Assembly (NCBI GenBank): GCA_965201045.1
Contig: OZ241746.1
Span: forward strand, 1,116,001-1,180,000
Direction of reading: 5' to 3'
DNA length: 64,000 bases
Origin: JAPORK01 sp026710285
GTDB lineage: Bacteria; Pseudomonadota; Gammaproteobacteria; Pseudomonadales; Endozoicomonadaceae
The position numbers and the translations under genes were made by a program. Shown here piece after piece: positions 46,043 through 56,152 of the stretch. Numbering within the stretch: the first letter of the stretch is position 1; each line of letters starts with the position of its first letter. The notes beneath the pieces are model-generated. The model had not been told where the DNA came from. It did not search any database and was given only the letters and a program-made list of their open reading frames with translations.

Positions 46043-46137
46043 AAACATGATTTTCATAATATCCGGTTGTGATTTATAAAAGTCTCCGGCATAATACATG
46101 CCTGATATTGAGTATAATGGAATAAATTGTTATTTTT

Positions 46138-46932
46138 ATGAGTTCTTTGCCTTCTGGAACACACAAAGCCCGCAAGCGCTTTGGTCAAAATTTTCTTCAA
46201 AATCAGATGATCATTCACCAGATTGTTGAAGCTATTTGTCCAAAAAAAAATGAACATTTGATAGAAATAGGACCCGGGCAAGGTGCATTAACCCAACCTC
46301 TGCTGGATGCAGCAGAGCATTTAGATGTTGTTGAAATTGACCGTGATTTAGTGCAGCAATTAAAAATGCAATTTGCTGCAAAGCCAGGGCTTAAGATTTA
46401 TGAGGGGGATGCGCTTAAGTTTGATTTCAGCACATTGAAAAAAGATGAAAAACCTCTACGTTTAGTCGGCAACCTTCCATATAACATTTCTACTCCACTT
46501 CTTTTTCATTTGCTCCGCTTTACTCCATTAATACAAGATATGCATTTTATGTTACAAAAAGAGGTTGCAGACCGCCTCACCGCACAACAAAGTGAAAAAA
46601 ATTACGGGCGCCTGAGCATAATGACACAGTATCACTGCGCCACCGAAATGATGTTTTATGTAGGTCCCGAGGCTTTTCATCCACAACCAAAGGTTGAGTC
46701 TGCCATTGTGCGGCTTATACCTTATCGTAAACCTCCTTTTCATTGCGTCAGTCTTGCAAGGCTGGAAAAAATTGTTTGTCAGGCTTTCAGTCAGCGGCGT
46801 AAGACATTACGCAAAAGCCTCAGGCACATTATAAGCGCTGATGAACTTATCCGTCTGGATATAGATCCCGGGTTGCGCCCGGAAAATCTTTCAGTTAAAC
46901 AATTTGTTATCATTGCAAATAGTTGCACCTGA
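46138..46932 (+). CDS. rsmA: 16S rRNA dimethyladenosine transferase
   Basis: 264 residues. 'HKARKRFGQNFLQNQ' is the RsmA/KsgA start; the SAM site is IEIGPGQGALT; the catalytic motif is NLPYNIS; the end 'FSQRRKTLRKSLR' is conserved. It dimethylates two adjacent adenines near the 3' end of 16S rRNA. Usually next to pdxA/apaG, which are absent here. The 343-base gap after it shows no gene. Confidence 0.96.
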   Translation: MSSLPSGTHKARKRFGQNFLQNQMIIHQIVEAICPKKNEHLIEIGPGQGALTQPLLDAAEHLDVVEIDRDLVQQLKMQFAAKPGLKIYEGDALKFDFSTLKKDEKPLRLVGNLPYNISTPLLFHLLRFTPLIQDMHFMLQKEVADRLTAQQSEKNYGRLSIMTQYHCATEMMFYVGPEAFHPQPKVESAIVRLIPYRKPPFHCVSLARLEKIVCQAFSQRRKTLRKSLRHIISADELIRLDIDPGLRPENLSVKQFVIIANSCT

Positions 46933-47275
46933 TAAAAGGAGGTTTGTATAACAGATTAAACAAAACAACACATATCCAAAGGCATACAACCTTTGAGTGC
47001 CTCTAAAGCGAATAAAAGCTTAGCAAGATTTTAATTGTTGCAATAATGCCATGGCTATGTATTAGTTTTTTATTAATAATTACTATTCTTACATAATTTT
47101 AATTTATGCTTACTTTGTTGTATCTATTATCAGGTATTGAATATGAATTATTGCTGTTAACAGCAGATTAGTTTTATGTTAAGGGTGCTTAATGTATAAA
47201 AGAAATTAGCTAATATATCAGAAAAATGCTGGTAAGCCCCTCAAAAAATGGTCATAAAGCAGAACTTTATACTGA

Positions 47276-47593
47276 TTATCGTCCCATTTGAAATGAAGTA
47301 TTTTTTTCAGTAAAGCTTATGCCGGTGAATATTTTTTGAGTCGATTGAATTCGATCATTGCGTCCCTGTTCGAGCGCTATGTCCAGGCAGGGAATATCAA
47401 AGGCAATATCTTCATAAAGCGTTCCCAGGTTTTTGCCTAATTCATAAGCGGTCTTAATGGCTGCTTGATTCCAGTCAACATGTTGACAAAAGTTTTTATC
47501 AAGTGCTGTCATTGAATCAGCAGCATAAAGAACCAAAATATCTTCTATTGTTGATTCAACTCTGACCCGATGACAGGCGAAAGAAGTATCCAT
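47276..47593 (-). CDS. Hypothetical protein, 105 residues
   Basis: ATG 47593 has GAGG eight bases upstream and is preferred; the frame extends up to a TTG at 47677. The product begins MDTSFACHRVRVE and has helical segments ('EDILVLYAADSMTALDKNFC', 'AAIKTAYELGKNLGTLYEDIAF'). No signal, no known motif. Acidic helices fit a cytosolic protein. Could be a remnant of a longer gene. Confidence 0.45.
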   Translation of the reverse strand: MDTSFACHRVRVESTIEDILVLYAADSMTALDKNFCQHVDWNQAAIKTAYELGKNLGTLYEDIAFDIPCLDIALEQGRNDRIQSTQKIFTGISFTEKNTSFQMGR

Positions 47594-47677
47594 AGCTTGC
47601 GCCTCATTTAGTTTGTTTTTCAAGTTTATTTGCGATAAAATCCACTCCCGGTAAGCATAATACCTGGAGTAAATCAA

Positions 47678-48127
47678 TAAGGAAACAGTATTTCAGTAAA
47701 AAATGTGGATCAGTGCGGATTTATTTATTTTTATTTTTCTGCCAGGTTTTTACTGTTATTTTATGACCTAAGGTTAGCTTATATGCAAAACCATGTAACT
47801 ACGTGTTTTCACATACATTATATAAACAGAGCTTGCCACAAACCCTGCTTATTTTTTAGTTTCAGTAGCTTAACTACATACAGTTTTATACTTAGTCCAA
47901 TCTTGCATTATGTAAGTTGATTATTTTATATGCAAATCAGACAAAAAACCAAAGGCGTTTAGTTGCAGATTTTTTGTTTTAATACAAACAAAAAAAATCT
48001 ATAAATTAATATGTTGTGCTGTTAGTATGGCTGTTCATCAATATGTTTTTTAAAAGACAATGAAATTGTTTTTTTATCTGATCAATAAACCGGTGGAGGC
48101 TCATGGTAGTTTTCAATTACTAAAATG
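47678..48127. other. AT-rich gap before the tRNA gene
   Basis: No gene supported on either strand; short open frames here lack ribosome-binding sites. No repeat or terminator recognised. Confidence 0.4.
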
Positions 48128-48203
48128 TGGTGTCCCCACGAGGACTCGAACCTCGATTTACGGCTTAGGAGGCCATCGTTCTATCCTGTTGAACTATGAG
48201 GAC
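48128..48203 (-). tRNA. tRNA-Arg (anticodon CCT)
   Basis: 76 bases on the minus strand fold into a full cloverleaf. The acceptor stem is GTCCTCA/TGGGGAC, the anticodon loop CTCCTAA has anticodon CCT, and the T arm is CGAGG-TTCGAGT-CCTCG. The CCA end is encoded. It reads AGG codons. Stands alone with its own promoter. Confidence 0.95.
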
Positions 48204-48215
48204 AACAAAGGTGGT

Positions 48216-48245
48216 AGTATAACAGTAGTAATCTGTAAGAGTCTA
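48216..48245 (-). promoter_or_regulatory. Candidate tRNA-Arg promoter
   Basis: On the minus strand TAGACT (48240-48245) and TATACT (48216-48221) are spaced by 18 bases, ending 12 bases before the tRNA 5' end. Confidence 0.5.
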
Positions 48246-48263
48246 TTTTTTTATTCATAAATT

Positions 48264-48400
48264 TTCCAGCTTTTTTGGCATAAAACCGTGAGCTGAGCTT
48301 GTCGAGGTCCAGATATCAAAAGTAGCCGGGCTTCGACAAGCTCAACCCACGGTGCGTTCAGTAAAAATGATTGTATAGAAGATAAACCTGTGAATAAAAA
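48264..48400. repeat. Dispersed palindromic repeat, copy F (arm2/arm1)
   Basis: Left arm is arm2 in inverse ('ggcataaaacc'), core GAGCTGAGCTTGTCGAGG opposed by GGGCTTCGACAAGCTCAACCC, right arm arm1 ('ggtgcgttcagtaaa', 'cctgtgaataaaa'). Arm combination reversed compared with copy E. Confidence 0.7.
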
Positions 48401-48579
48401 ATCAATTAAAATTAATAACAACCTTTTAATCTATCTGAAATCTATGCTAAGTTATTTTTCGTGTATTATGTGAGAAAAATTAAAGCTTTGTTGTAAATTC
48501 TGAGGGTGGACAGTATGCTTTTCAGCTGTTTGTAATACCTCTCTATAATCCATGGAACTGCTTTATTGTTAGCAAAGAG

Positions 48580-49707
48580 ATGATAAAAATGCGCCCTTTT
48601 ATTACCAAAGATTTTTTCCATAAATATAAACATTTATCAGCTCTTGCCATATTGTTATTGGTGATAATGCTGTTAATTGTTGTCGGGTGGTTCTTCAAAC
48701 CAAGGGAATACAGTATTTCCGGAGCAATTATGGGAACCACTTACCACGTTAAATACATAACCAAACGACAAAATGAAGCAAAACAACACAACATTGCTAA
48801 GTTAATATATGCTGCTTTGAGCGATGTTGATAATAAAATGTCTACTTATAAGCCTACATCTGAATTAATGCGTTTGAATAACTGGCCGGTAAACAAACCA
48901 TTTAAAATGTCCACCAATCTGGCAAAAGTAATTAAAGCCAGTTTATATATTTCATCTTTATCAGATGGTTTTTATGACCCCACTGTTGGACCGCTGGTTA
49001 ATCTTTGGGGGTTTGGTCCACAATCACCCAATCAACAAACGCCAGACTTTGTTGCAATAAAAAAAGGGGACAAGCAACCGTCAATTCCTGAAAAGCAAAA
49101 AATCAAGCAAGCGATGCAAGAGGTGGGGTATCAGTTCATTGATTTAAACATGAGAACCTTAACCGTAATAAAAAAGAGGAAATTGTATATTGATTTATCA
49201 TCTATTGCCAAAGGTTTTAGTGTTGATCAGGTTGCGTCTGTTTTAGATCATTTAAATATCCATCGCTATATGGTTGAGGTAGGTGGTGAAATTCGTGTTA
49301 AAGGTAAAAGGCTTGACAGAAAACACTGGAGAGTAGCTATAAGATCACCACAAAGCAATGTTGATACGCCTTATAAAGTTATTGCTCTGAAAGACAGAGC
49401 TATGGCAACGTCTGGTGATTACCTCAATTATTACAATGCTGACCATACCCGCTACAGTCACGAAATCAACCCTAAAACAGGTTTTCCTGAAAAAAATAAT
49501 ATTGCTTCTGTTACAGTTATTTGCAGTAGCACAATGTCAGCCGATGCATTTTCTACCATGTTTATGGTTTTACCCCGGGAGAAAGGTCGTGATATTGCTG
49601 AAGAAAATGATATCGCTGTTTATATTATTTACCGTGACAAAAATGACAAAGGTGCAGAGAGTTTTTCTGTGTATGCAAGTCCTGCATTTGTGCAATATTT
49701 AACCTGA
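48580..49707 (+). CDS. apbE: FAD:protein FMN transferase ApbE
   Basis: 375 residues. One N-terminal membrane helix (about 20-42). ApbE blocks follow: 'SGAIMGTTYHVKYI', 'DVDNKMSTYKPTSELMRLN', 'GFYDPTVGPLVNLWGFG', 'IDLSSIAKGFSVDQVA', 'YMVEVGGEIRVKG', 'HEINPKTGFP'. It attaches FMN to Thr in flavoproteins such as Na+-NQR subunits on the periplasmic side. nqr genes usually lie just before it but are not here. Intact length. Confidence 0.92.
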   Translation: MIKMRPFITKDFFHKYKHLSALAILLLVIMLLIVVGWFFKPREYSISGAIMGTTYHVKYITKRQNEAKQHNIAKLIYAALSDVDNKMSTYKPTSELMRLNNWPVNKPFKMSTNLAKVIKASLYISSLSDGFYDPTVGPLVNLWGFGPQSPNQQTPDFVAIKKGDKQPSIPEKQKIKQAMQEVGYQFIDLNMRTLTVIKKRKLYIDLSSIAKGFSVDQVASVLDHLNIHRYMVEVGGEIRVKGKRLDRKHWRVAIRSPQSNVDTPYKVIALKDRAMATSGDYLNYYNADHTRYSHEINPKTGFPEKNNIASVTVICSSTMSADAFSTMFMVLPREKGRDIAEENDIAVYIIYRDKNDKGAESFSVYASPAFVQYLT

Positions 49708-49832
49708 TACTATGTTTTATGCTAAGCTTGCTGTTCTAACTGTTTGAGGTATCTGGTTATAAAAAGAAATAATATAAATGATATTGTTTATCAACAGCCA
49801 ACAGATTAATACAGCAAAAAGGTTTGTGTCGT

Positions 49833-50861
49833 ATGATAAAAATAATAAAATGGTCTGCTGTTGCTTGTATAGTAACAGCATTACTTTCCGGAGAAATAGC
49901 GCAAGCTTCACCAGAGAATGATAAGCAACCCCCACAACAAGAAGAACAGCCTGTTGTTTTGCAATATGGGAAAGCAGTAAAAGTTGGTTTCAAGGAAGAA
50001 GATGCACCATTAGCCCGTAGTTTGCAACAAGCATGGGTTGTTGATAAGTTGGATCAGGTTGAAAAGGAATTTGCTTATAGCCAGTTCAATTGGGTAGATC
50101 TGTATTCTTTTCTTTCTGAAGAAATAGAACCCATGGCGTTTATTTCTGCTACGAAACACAAAACGGACGTTGTTTATCGTTTGATGGAGAAAATCATGAA
50201 AAAAACAACCACAGCCACAGAGCCTTGCTTCACGAAAAAACAACAGGCAGCAAAATTTCTTGTTTATTCAGCATTAAACTCTTTGTATTTTCATCATTTA
50301 AAATATAAGAACTTTTACAACCCGGATAATCTTATTCTGCTTCAACAGTTAACCTCAGCCGCACCTTATAAAAGCTTACAAAAAGATATGGCTTATCACC
50401 CTCTTGAACCGGAGCCTGCATATATAAAAAAAACGCTAATGGCATATAGCGATTCTTTTATGGGTAACCCCGAGATAAGAGCACTGCAGCTAGCTAATAA
50501 AATGGAAGACCTTATTGCAGTAATTACTACATGCACCAACATTAAACCATATTTTACTACCCTGCATGAATCCTATCAGGATTGTCCAACGGTAGAAAAC
50601 TTACTGGCACTGTATAATCCGGAAATTCATCCTATTGTTTTTGCCTGTCTCTTAAACCATCTGAGGGTATTAAAACAAAAGAATATGAAGGATAAACCAG
50701 CGCAGCTGAAAATTGAGAAAAAATTACAAAATCTGATTGCTAAAAATTTTACTGAATTATGGTCTCTTAGCGGTTTAAATATTGCAGATCGCGAACATTT
50801 AGCAAAAATGGCGATTTTTATATTTAACATGAATCCACTGCAAAGTTACTTTAATCCGTAA
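49833..50861 (+). CDS. Exported hypothetical protein
   Basis: 342 residues from ATG 49833 (AAAAAGG upstream). Signal peptide 'MIKIIKWSAVACIVTALLSGEIAQAS', then a Pro/Gln/Glu linker and an all-helical domain without known motifs. Two pairs of Cys-containing segments. Unrecognised; periplasmic or secreted by signal. Independent of apbE (125-base gap). Confidence 0.6.
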   Translation: MIKIIKWSAVACIVTALLSGEIAQASPENDKQPPQQEEQPVVLQYGKAVKVGFKEEDAPLARSLQQAWVVDKLDQVEKEFAYSQFNWVDLYSFLSEEIEPMAFISATKHKTDVVYRLMEKIMKKTTTATEPCFTKKQQAAKFLVYSALNSLYFHHLKYKNFYNPDNLILLQQLTSAAPYKSLQKDMAYHPLEPEPAYIKKTLMAYSDSFMGNPEIRALQLANKMEDLIAVITTCTNIKPYFTTLHESYQDCPTVENLLALYNPEIHPIVFACLLNHLRVLKQKNMKDKPAQLKIEKKLQNLIAKNFTELWSLSGLNIADREHLAKMAIFIFNMNPLQSYFNP

Positions 50862-50872
50862 TATATGCAATT

Positions 50873-50892
50873 ATTCCCGCAAAGGCGGGAAT
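50873..50892. repeat. Short GC hairpin (ATTCCCGC-AAAG-GCGGGAAT)
   Basis: Perfect 8-bp stem with 4-base loop, 12 bases after the preceding stop. It may act as a terminator although no T tract follows, or may be a REP-like unit. The remaining 300 bases to 51199 hold no gene. Confidence 0.55.
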
Positions 50893-51199
50893 CTATTCAG
50901 GTCAGTTATCACTAAAAATATAACTTCCTGTTACGGGATGCCGGCAATTTCTACAGGAATGATGAGGTTGTTTTAGCATCAGCGGGTTAAAAGTAAGAAT
51001 TTTTATTATTCAACTCAAAATTTTGAACCAGAATTTGTGTATAAAAGACAGCTTCAGGGTAGGGAGGATGTTAACTATGTTACTTAAAAACTAATATTAA
51101 CTGCATATTTTTTAACGAAACTTTCCAAAATGCTAACTATGCTATTTTAGATAAAAATATACAAAAAATAATAATCTAAAAGTTACGGGGAGTCTGCTT

Positions 51200-53173
51200 T
51201 TGTTTGTTCCACGAAAAGTATTATTTTTATGTTTCAGCTTCCTTTTTTTGTTATTGATATACTATCCCTGTGTTCAAGCAATACAGGAAAGTGAAAAAAA
51301 AGGGCAAAATGATGATCATGATAATTCGCATGATATAGCGAGCCAAAGTTCAGAGGGCATTGTTTTATCGGAAGTATACGAACCGCCACAACTTCTTTCA
51401 GAATTAATGAGAGCATTACCCCTTCATAAAAGAAAAACATTTTTAGAAAAGATTTTAGTCTCTGCTCACAAGGGAGTTTTTGACTTCATAGCAAAAGCAG
51501 ATGACAAACAGCTTACGTTAATGAATATTTATATTCAATCATCACATGCACAAAGAAACACTGTCATTGGGTTGTTAGCGTCTACTTTAGAGGAAGATCC
51601 TCAAAATAAACAGCCGCTCAGGCAGTTATATATACCTCCTAATGAAAAAGAAACATTATCAAAAGAGGCGATACTTTATGCATTTTATGTTCACGGTCAA
51701 AAAAAATTCTTCCCTCATGTGACTACTGAACAACTGACTCATACCCTTGTTGTAATGATAAATGCAGGACTGGCAGCAATATACCCAATTGGTCTTATTA
51801 TAGGAGGAGCTGCACAAGTCTGTGATACTTCTGTTGGAAGACAATGTATAACAGCACTGTTGAGTCTTATCTCAAGACTCAATATAACAGAGTTACTGCA
51901 AAATGCAGTATCACCTGATCAGTTACAATCACTAACTCATGAAAATGTTATCGAATTGATCACAAATGGTAGTTTACCGCTGAATACATTATCATTGCAA
52001 AATGTGAATTTTACAGAGGAAAGTTTTTTTAGTGTAAATCCTATGAGAGGAGCGTTAATCGAATATACCATTGATCACCAACAGGTATTGCTTGCTCTTG
52101 GATTGCTGTTTAGTTTAAACTATCTTGATTCTTTGACTCGCAGGACTCTGCTACCTGTATTATTAAGATTAAGTGATAAAATACAATCTTTGTATAATAA
52201 GTGTTTTATTAACAAAACACTAATCTCTGCCTCTCGCCTTAATCAGGTCATTGATAAATTAGTTGAGAACGGACTAAATGTCTCTGTTGCTAATATAGCT
52301 ATAAAAAACTTAAATAAAAAAAATATTGATTTAGAAGCATTTTTAGCAGGCATTATGCAGGCAGATGTAAAGAGTTTTATTCTGGCTCTGAAAGATATTT
52401 CGATTAAAAACCCAGATAAATACGAGCAAATTTACCCGGCTATGAAAAATGTTTTACTCTCCACACACAGTGCATTACCACCTCAGACAGAAAGCCATCG
52501 TAATGTAATACAAGATATTCGTGATCTTATAAATCATCGTGGGGACCGACCTAAATTGATTGCAAATATTGCTGCAAATATAACAAATGTTTTTTTAACA
52601 GCTGGGCTTATTTATGGTATGGTCATCTGGGCTGACATTGTTCTGAGTTTACAGCCAACAGCGTTTCTTGATGATGTCGATTTTGGTCTTGTATGCAACA
52701 GTTGGCATTCATTACAACATACTCATGATGGAAACAACTGTACACTGGTAAACGGTACAGTAAAAGATGCTGAATGGCCATTTTTTTACGAGGCTGCATT
52801 TGATTTTACTTTAATATCTGCATCACTGCTTTCTACCAATATGCGGAAACTATCCAGAGGAGGCTTTCAGTTAACCTATAATATGATAGCAACACTTTTC
52901 AGACTGGCACTTTACTGGAGATGTTGTGTACAACCCTCTATACCTGAATATATTAATGGTAATGCAACAGATGATGCTGATGGTGAAGGTTGTGAAGAGA
53001 TAAATGATCTGCAACATACAGAAACATGTTTCAGCCACCATGAAGAAGGGTATAATACTCCTGCACCGAAAGAAGTAATTATTGACTTAGAGGGTAGCAT
53101 GAAATGCCTTACAGTATCTTCTACCGACGACCAGGCAGAGCATATGGATGATATTGATGAGAACAGTCAATAA
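51200..53173 (+). CDS. Large exported membrane protein, unknown function
   Basis: 657 residues from a TTG at 51200, with GGGGAG seven bases upstream and no ATG near. A signal segment (VLFLCFSFLFLLLIYYPC) is followed by an acidic His/Asp/Asn linker, helical repeats ('LLSELMRALPLHKRK...', 'LLQNAVSPDQLQSLTHEN'), and two to three hydrophobic stretches (about 190-215, 460-485, 535-575). The C-terminal 70 residues are acidic. No family recognised. It faces the even larger secreted orphan ending at 53387. Confidence 0.6.
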   Translation: MFVPRKVLFLCFSFLFLLLIYYPCVQAIQESEKKGQNDDHDNSHDIASQSSEGIVLSEVYEPPQLLSELMRALPLHKRKTFLEKILVSAHKGVFDFIAKADDKQLTLMNIYIQSSHAQRNTVIGLLASTLEEDPQNKQPLRQLYIPPNEKETLSKEAILYAFYVHGQKKFFPHVTTEQLTHTLVVMINAGLAAIYPIGLIIGGAAQVCDTSVGRQCITALLSLISRLNITELLQNAVSPDQLQSLTHENVIELITNGSLPLNTLSLQNVNFTEESFFSVNPMRGALIEYTIDHQQVLLALGLLFSLNYLDSLTRRTLLPVLLRLSDKIQSLYNKCFINKTLISASRLNQVIDKLVENGLNVSVANIAIKNLNKKNIDLEAFLAGIMQADVKSFILALKDISIKNPDKYEQIYPAMKNVLLSTHSALPPQTESHRNVIQDIRDLINHRGDRPKLIANIAANITNVFLTAGLIYGMVIWADIVLSLQPTAFLDDVDFGLVCNSWHSLQHTHDGNNCTLVNGTVKDAEWPFFYEAAFDFTLISASLLSTNMRKLSRGGFQLTYNMIATLFRLALYWRCCVQPSIPEYINGNATDDADGEGCEEINDLQHTETCFSHHEEGYNTPAPKEVIIDLEGSMKCLTVSSTDDQAEHMDDIDENSQ

Positions 53174-53180
53174 TGATGCC

Positions 53181-53334
53181 GTTATACCAACCTTTGCCAG
53201 GTGCACATTGCGGGCTGAGCTTGTCGAAGCCTGCGGTTTTATGCCAAAAGGCTGGATATTCGTTAGCAGGCAACCTGCCAGGATAAAAACCAGCATTTAA
53301 AAAATGTGACTAAGAGACAGCCCTAAAGGAAGGG
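53181..53334. repeat. Dispersed palindromic repeat, copy G (short left/arm2)
   Basis: Core GGGCTGAGCTTGTCGAAGCC, then arm2 ending TTTAAAAAATGTGAC plus the TAAGAGACAGCCCTAAAGG tail. The second half of the palindromic core is deleted. Lies between two convergent genes and may serve as their terminator. Confidence 0.7.
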
Positions 53335-53386
53335 ATCTCTGGCGCAAAATTGATGCGTTATCATAAGCATAAATAACTTTTATTGA

Positions 53387-56152
53387 TCAAGAAAAACTTT
53401 TTTCCCTCGCTTCGATACTTAATGGTTGACCTGATGCCAAAAAACGGTTGAACATCATTAGTGAATTATTGTAATGACTTGGTGATGGTTCTTGCTTGTA
53501 GATTTCCATCATTGACCAGACATTTTCATGTAATTTGTTATCATAATCACCATGCGACTTCTGGTAGGCGGCAATTTTTTCTAGTCTCTTTGTAAATTCT
53601 TGTGAAATATTCTTTTTTCTGTCAGTGATATTGAATAATATTTGTTTTAAGCTTTTTTCATGTTTCAGTAAAAAATTCTTCCAGTAATCACCACAATACA
53701 TGGAGTCAACTATTAATGCAGTTTCTTCCATGCTTTTCACATCATTGCTCGCATGTCCGTTGGTTGCCCAGCCATTATAGCATCTCAATATATAAGATAA
53801 TGTATTTGTACCAAGGGTCTCACTGATAACTTGTGATTTAGAATGCTTACCCTCAACCTTTACTCTAATGTCACCGGCGGGTGTTCCTGCAACAGGAATT
53901 TCTGGTGTTGTTCCTCCCAGTACTCTGTTAAAATAAATACGTCCATACTGTAATACATATTTACGCTCTCCTTCAGGACGAATAAATTGGAAATGAACAG
54001 TTATACTCCCGGATACAATAGGGAACGACATATCTATAGGCAGAGAATCTTCAAAATAGGCATCTGTAATATCTATATCATCTTCAGATAGAAAAAGTTG
54101 TTGTGCAAAGCTTATAATATCAGAGACTCTCACTCCCACCTCTCCTTTAATAATATATGATTTATATACACCATTCATATCCTCATTGTAATGGTTTTTC
54201 ACTATTTCTTTACGAACATCACAGGATAAAATGGCCGGTATATATGGTATAGACGGGTCCACTCTGATATCTGCATTTAATTCATGTTTTGTAGATTGGC
54301 AATAAGAGGTAATTGAAAGTTTATTTTTTCTTGCTTTGTTGGATAAGTGTATTGGAGGTGACCAAAAGAGCTGCTCCAGATTTTGTAAGTGCATGAGTGT
54401 TTTGTTATCCACATCTGGCAGATTATTACTTAAACAGACATGTGTTGTTATGGCGGACAGAATAAATTCAGCACGACCATTACAGTTTCTTTTTTGCTCC
54501 ATACAATGTTTTAATCTTGCGAGCTCTTTTTTATTTGTCTTGTTTGTATTAAACATCTTTGCATTATCATATTCGTTGACTACATTGCAATAAGCTTCCA
54601 GTTGATTAGCATTTTTTGTTATTGCTTCTAGCAGCGTGTCCGCAATTGCTTTCTGGTCATCTCCATGCATTATACCAGTAAGCCATTGATCTGCACCAAC
54701 GCCAGAATATACTTCCGTGCCCGTATCGAAAAAAAGATGTTTTATGTATTCTCTCCACACTTCAGGAGATTTTTTTCTGGCGTCCATAATATGCGTATAG
54801 CGACAAAATTTAGTAGATGAACAGGCAACTGAACCGCCTACCCCGAAATTTATATCTCCTTCACCCACTGTTGCTTTGAAAACTGCCATTGCTTCTCCCT
54901 TACATTTTCTGGACTTAAAGGTAAGAAAGTTAATGTGCTGTTCAGGTTTAATAATTAATTGATCTTCTGGTTTAATTACCCCTAACATAGTCAGATGCAA
55001 TCTTAATTCATTTAGCGTTTGCAGCAAATCTATATGAGCATTATTTGCTTTATTTATAGCAGTTATTCTTTTTATGCTTTTCCTTATATTGGCTCCTGGG
55101 TTGATTATTTGTTGTAACATGTCATTAGCATGAAAGTCGATGAAATCATGAGCATTTGCGAAAACACGCCCCTTCCCCGCTGCAACTGTTCCGCTGATGT
55201 TGAGCTGCAAGCTTAGTTTTTCATCTTCACTTACGATGCCAGCCAGGGCTCCAGCTTTAAATGAAAGTGCTTTTTTAACCTCAATTTGATGGTGATCTTT
55301 AACAGATATCTTTAAATTAAATAACAGTTTTACATTAGCTTTTACAGTATATGCCAATGCTGCACCCACTTCAAAACCAAGTGAAATATGCACATTGTTT
55401 CCGCCTTTTAATAAAAACGAGACAAGTGATTTGCTTAGTTTTTCTTTGAGTTCATCAGCAGCATAATCATATATGCGCCAACAGATATGCTTTTGCAGTA
55501 ATTCAAGTGGTTTATGTAGTTGGTATATTTTTTTTATCTCGCTGTTTTTTAGTAAAACTTTTATTATCTGGTTGAGGGCGATAATCTGCTCTTTTTCTTT
55601 TGTTGTTGTGGTTTCTTTATCTGTTGCATTCTCAATATTTTCAAACGCCTGGTGAAAAATTTCTTTTAGATTTTCATCATTAGACACAGCTCTGGTTTCA
55701 TTCAGCTTATGTAATGTTTCCTTAACAATTCTAATGAGTGTATCAGATGATGATAAGTCAATATCTCTCAGTAATTTTTCTGCGTTCCACTGCAAAATAT
55801 GATTAGATGTTTTTTGTGTAATTAATTTTTCTAATTTATAAACACATTTAAAGATTTTTTTCAAATCATCCTGGGTGAATGGTTCACTGTTTTTTACATA
55901 ACTCTTTATCCATGCAGTGTCCAGTATTACATTTAAAGTTTTAGCCCGGTATTTTTTTAACTCTTTAGCTGTTTTTGCGTCCAGTACTCCATTGTCAACC
56001 ATGGTATTGATTTTTTCTTCTGTATCAGATAACTTCTCCTGCGGTAACTGCATGTTATGGATGATATTATCATTTTCTGTACATACAGCTTTTTGACACA
56101 CCACAAAAAAGAGAATTAAAATTTTAAAACAGAAGATTAGATGTCTGATCAT
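53387..56152 (-). CDS. Very large secreted protein, unknown function
   Basis: 921 residues with a signal peptide (MIRHLIFCFKILILFFVVC...). Residues about 1-250 are helical; about 255-350 are beta-rich with Gly ('GAALAYTVKANVKLLFNL', 'GALAGIVSEDEKLSLQLN'), suggestive of amphipathic strands; the remainder mixes beta and helical parts with about 15 Cys. No known motif. Intact and preceded by a 1-kb empty region. Surface or released protein is inferred. Confidence 0.6.
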   Translation of the reverse strand: MIRHLIFCFKILILFFVVCQKAVCTENDNIIHNMQLPQEKLSDTEEKINTMVDNGVLDAKTAKELKKYRAKTLNVILDTAWIKSYVKNSEPFTQDDLKKIFKCVYKLEKLITQKTSNHILQWNAEKLLRDIDLSSSDTLIRIVKETLHKLNETRAVSNDENLKEIFHQAFENIENATDKETTTTKEKEQIIALNQIIKVLLKNSEIKKIYQLHKPLELLQKHICWRIYDYAADELKEKLSKSLVSFLLKGGNNVHISLGFEVGAALAYTVKANVKLLFNLKISVKDHHQIEVKKALSFKAGALAGIVSEDEKLSLQLNISGTVAAGKGRVFANAHDFIDFHANDMLQQIINPGANIRKSIKRITAINKANNAHIDLLQTLNELRLHLTMLGVIKPEDQLIIKPEQHINFLTFKSRKCKGEAMAVFKATVGEGDINFGVGGSVACSSTKFCRYTHIMDARKKSPEVWREYIKHLFFDTGTEVYSGVGADQWLTGIMHGDDQKAIADTLLEAITKNANQLEAYCNVVNEYDNAKMFNTNKTNKKELARLKHCMEQKRNCNGRAEFILSAITTHVCLSNNLPDVDNKTLMHLQNLEQLFWSPPIHLSNKARKNKLSITSYCQSTKHELNADIRVDPSIPYIPAILSCDVRKEIVKNHYNEDMNGVYKSYIIKGEVGVRVSDIISFAQQLFLSEDDIDITDAYFEDSLPIDMSFPIVSGSITVHFQFIRPEGERKYVLQYGRIYFNRVLGGTTPEIPVAGTPAGDIRVKVEGKHSKSQVISETLGTNTLSYILRCYNGWATNGHASNDVKSMEETALIVDSMYCGDYWKNFLLKHEKSLKQILFNITDRKKNISQEFTKRLEKIAAYQKSHGDYDNKLHENVWSMMEIYKQEPSPSHYNNSLMMFNRFLASGQPLSIEAREKSFS

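Noticed and set aside
46933..47275. AGGCA/TGCCT inverted pair after rsmA considered as a terminator
   Set aside because: Stem only five bases with a 13-base loop and no T tract.
48060..48260. 66-codon plus-strand frame
   Set aside because: It is antisense to the tRNA-Arg gene, which explains the sequence.
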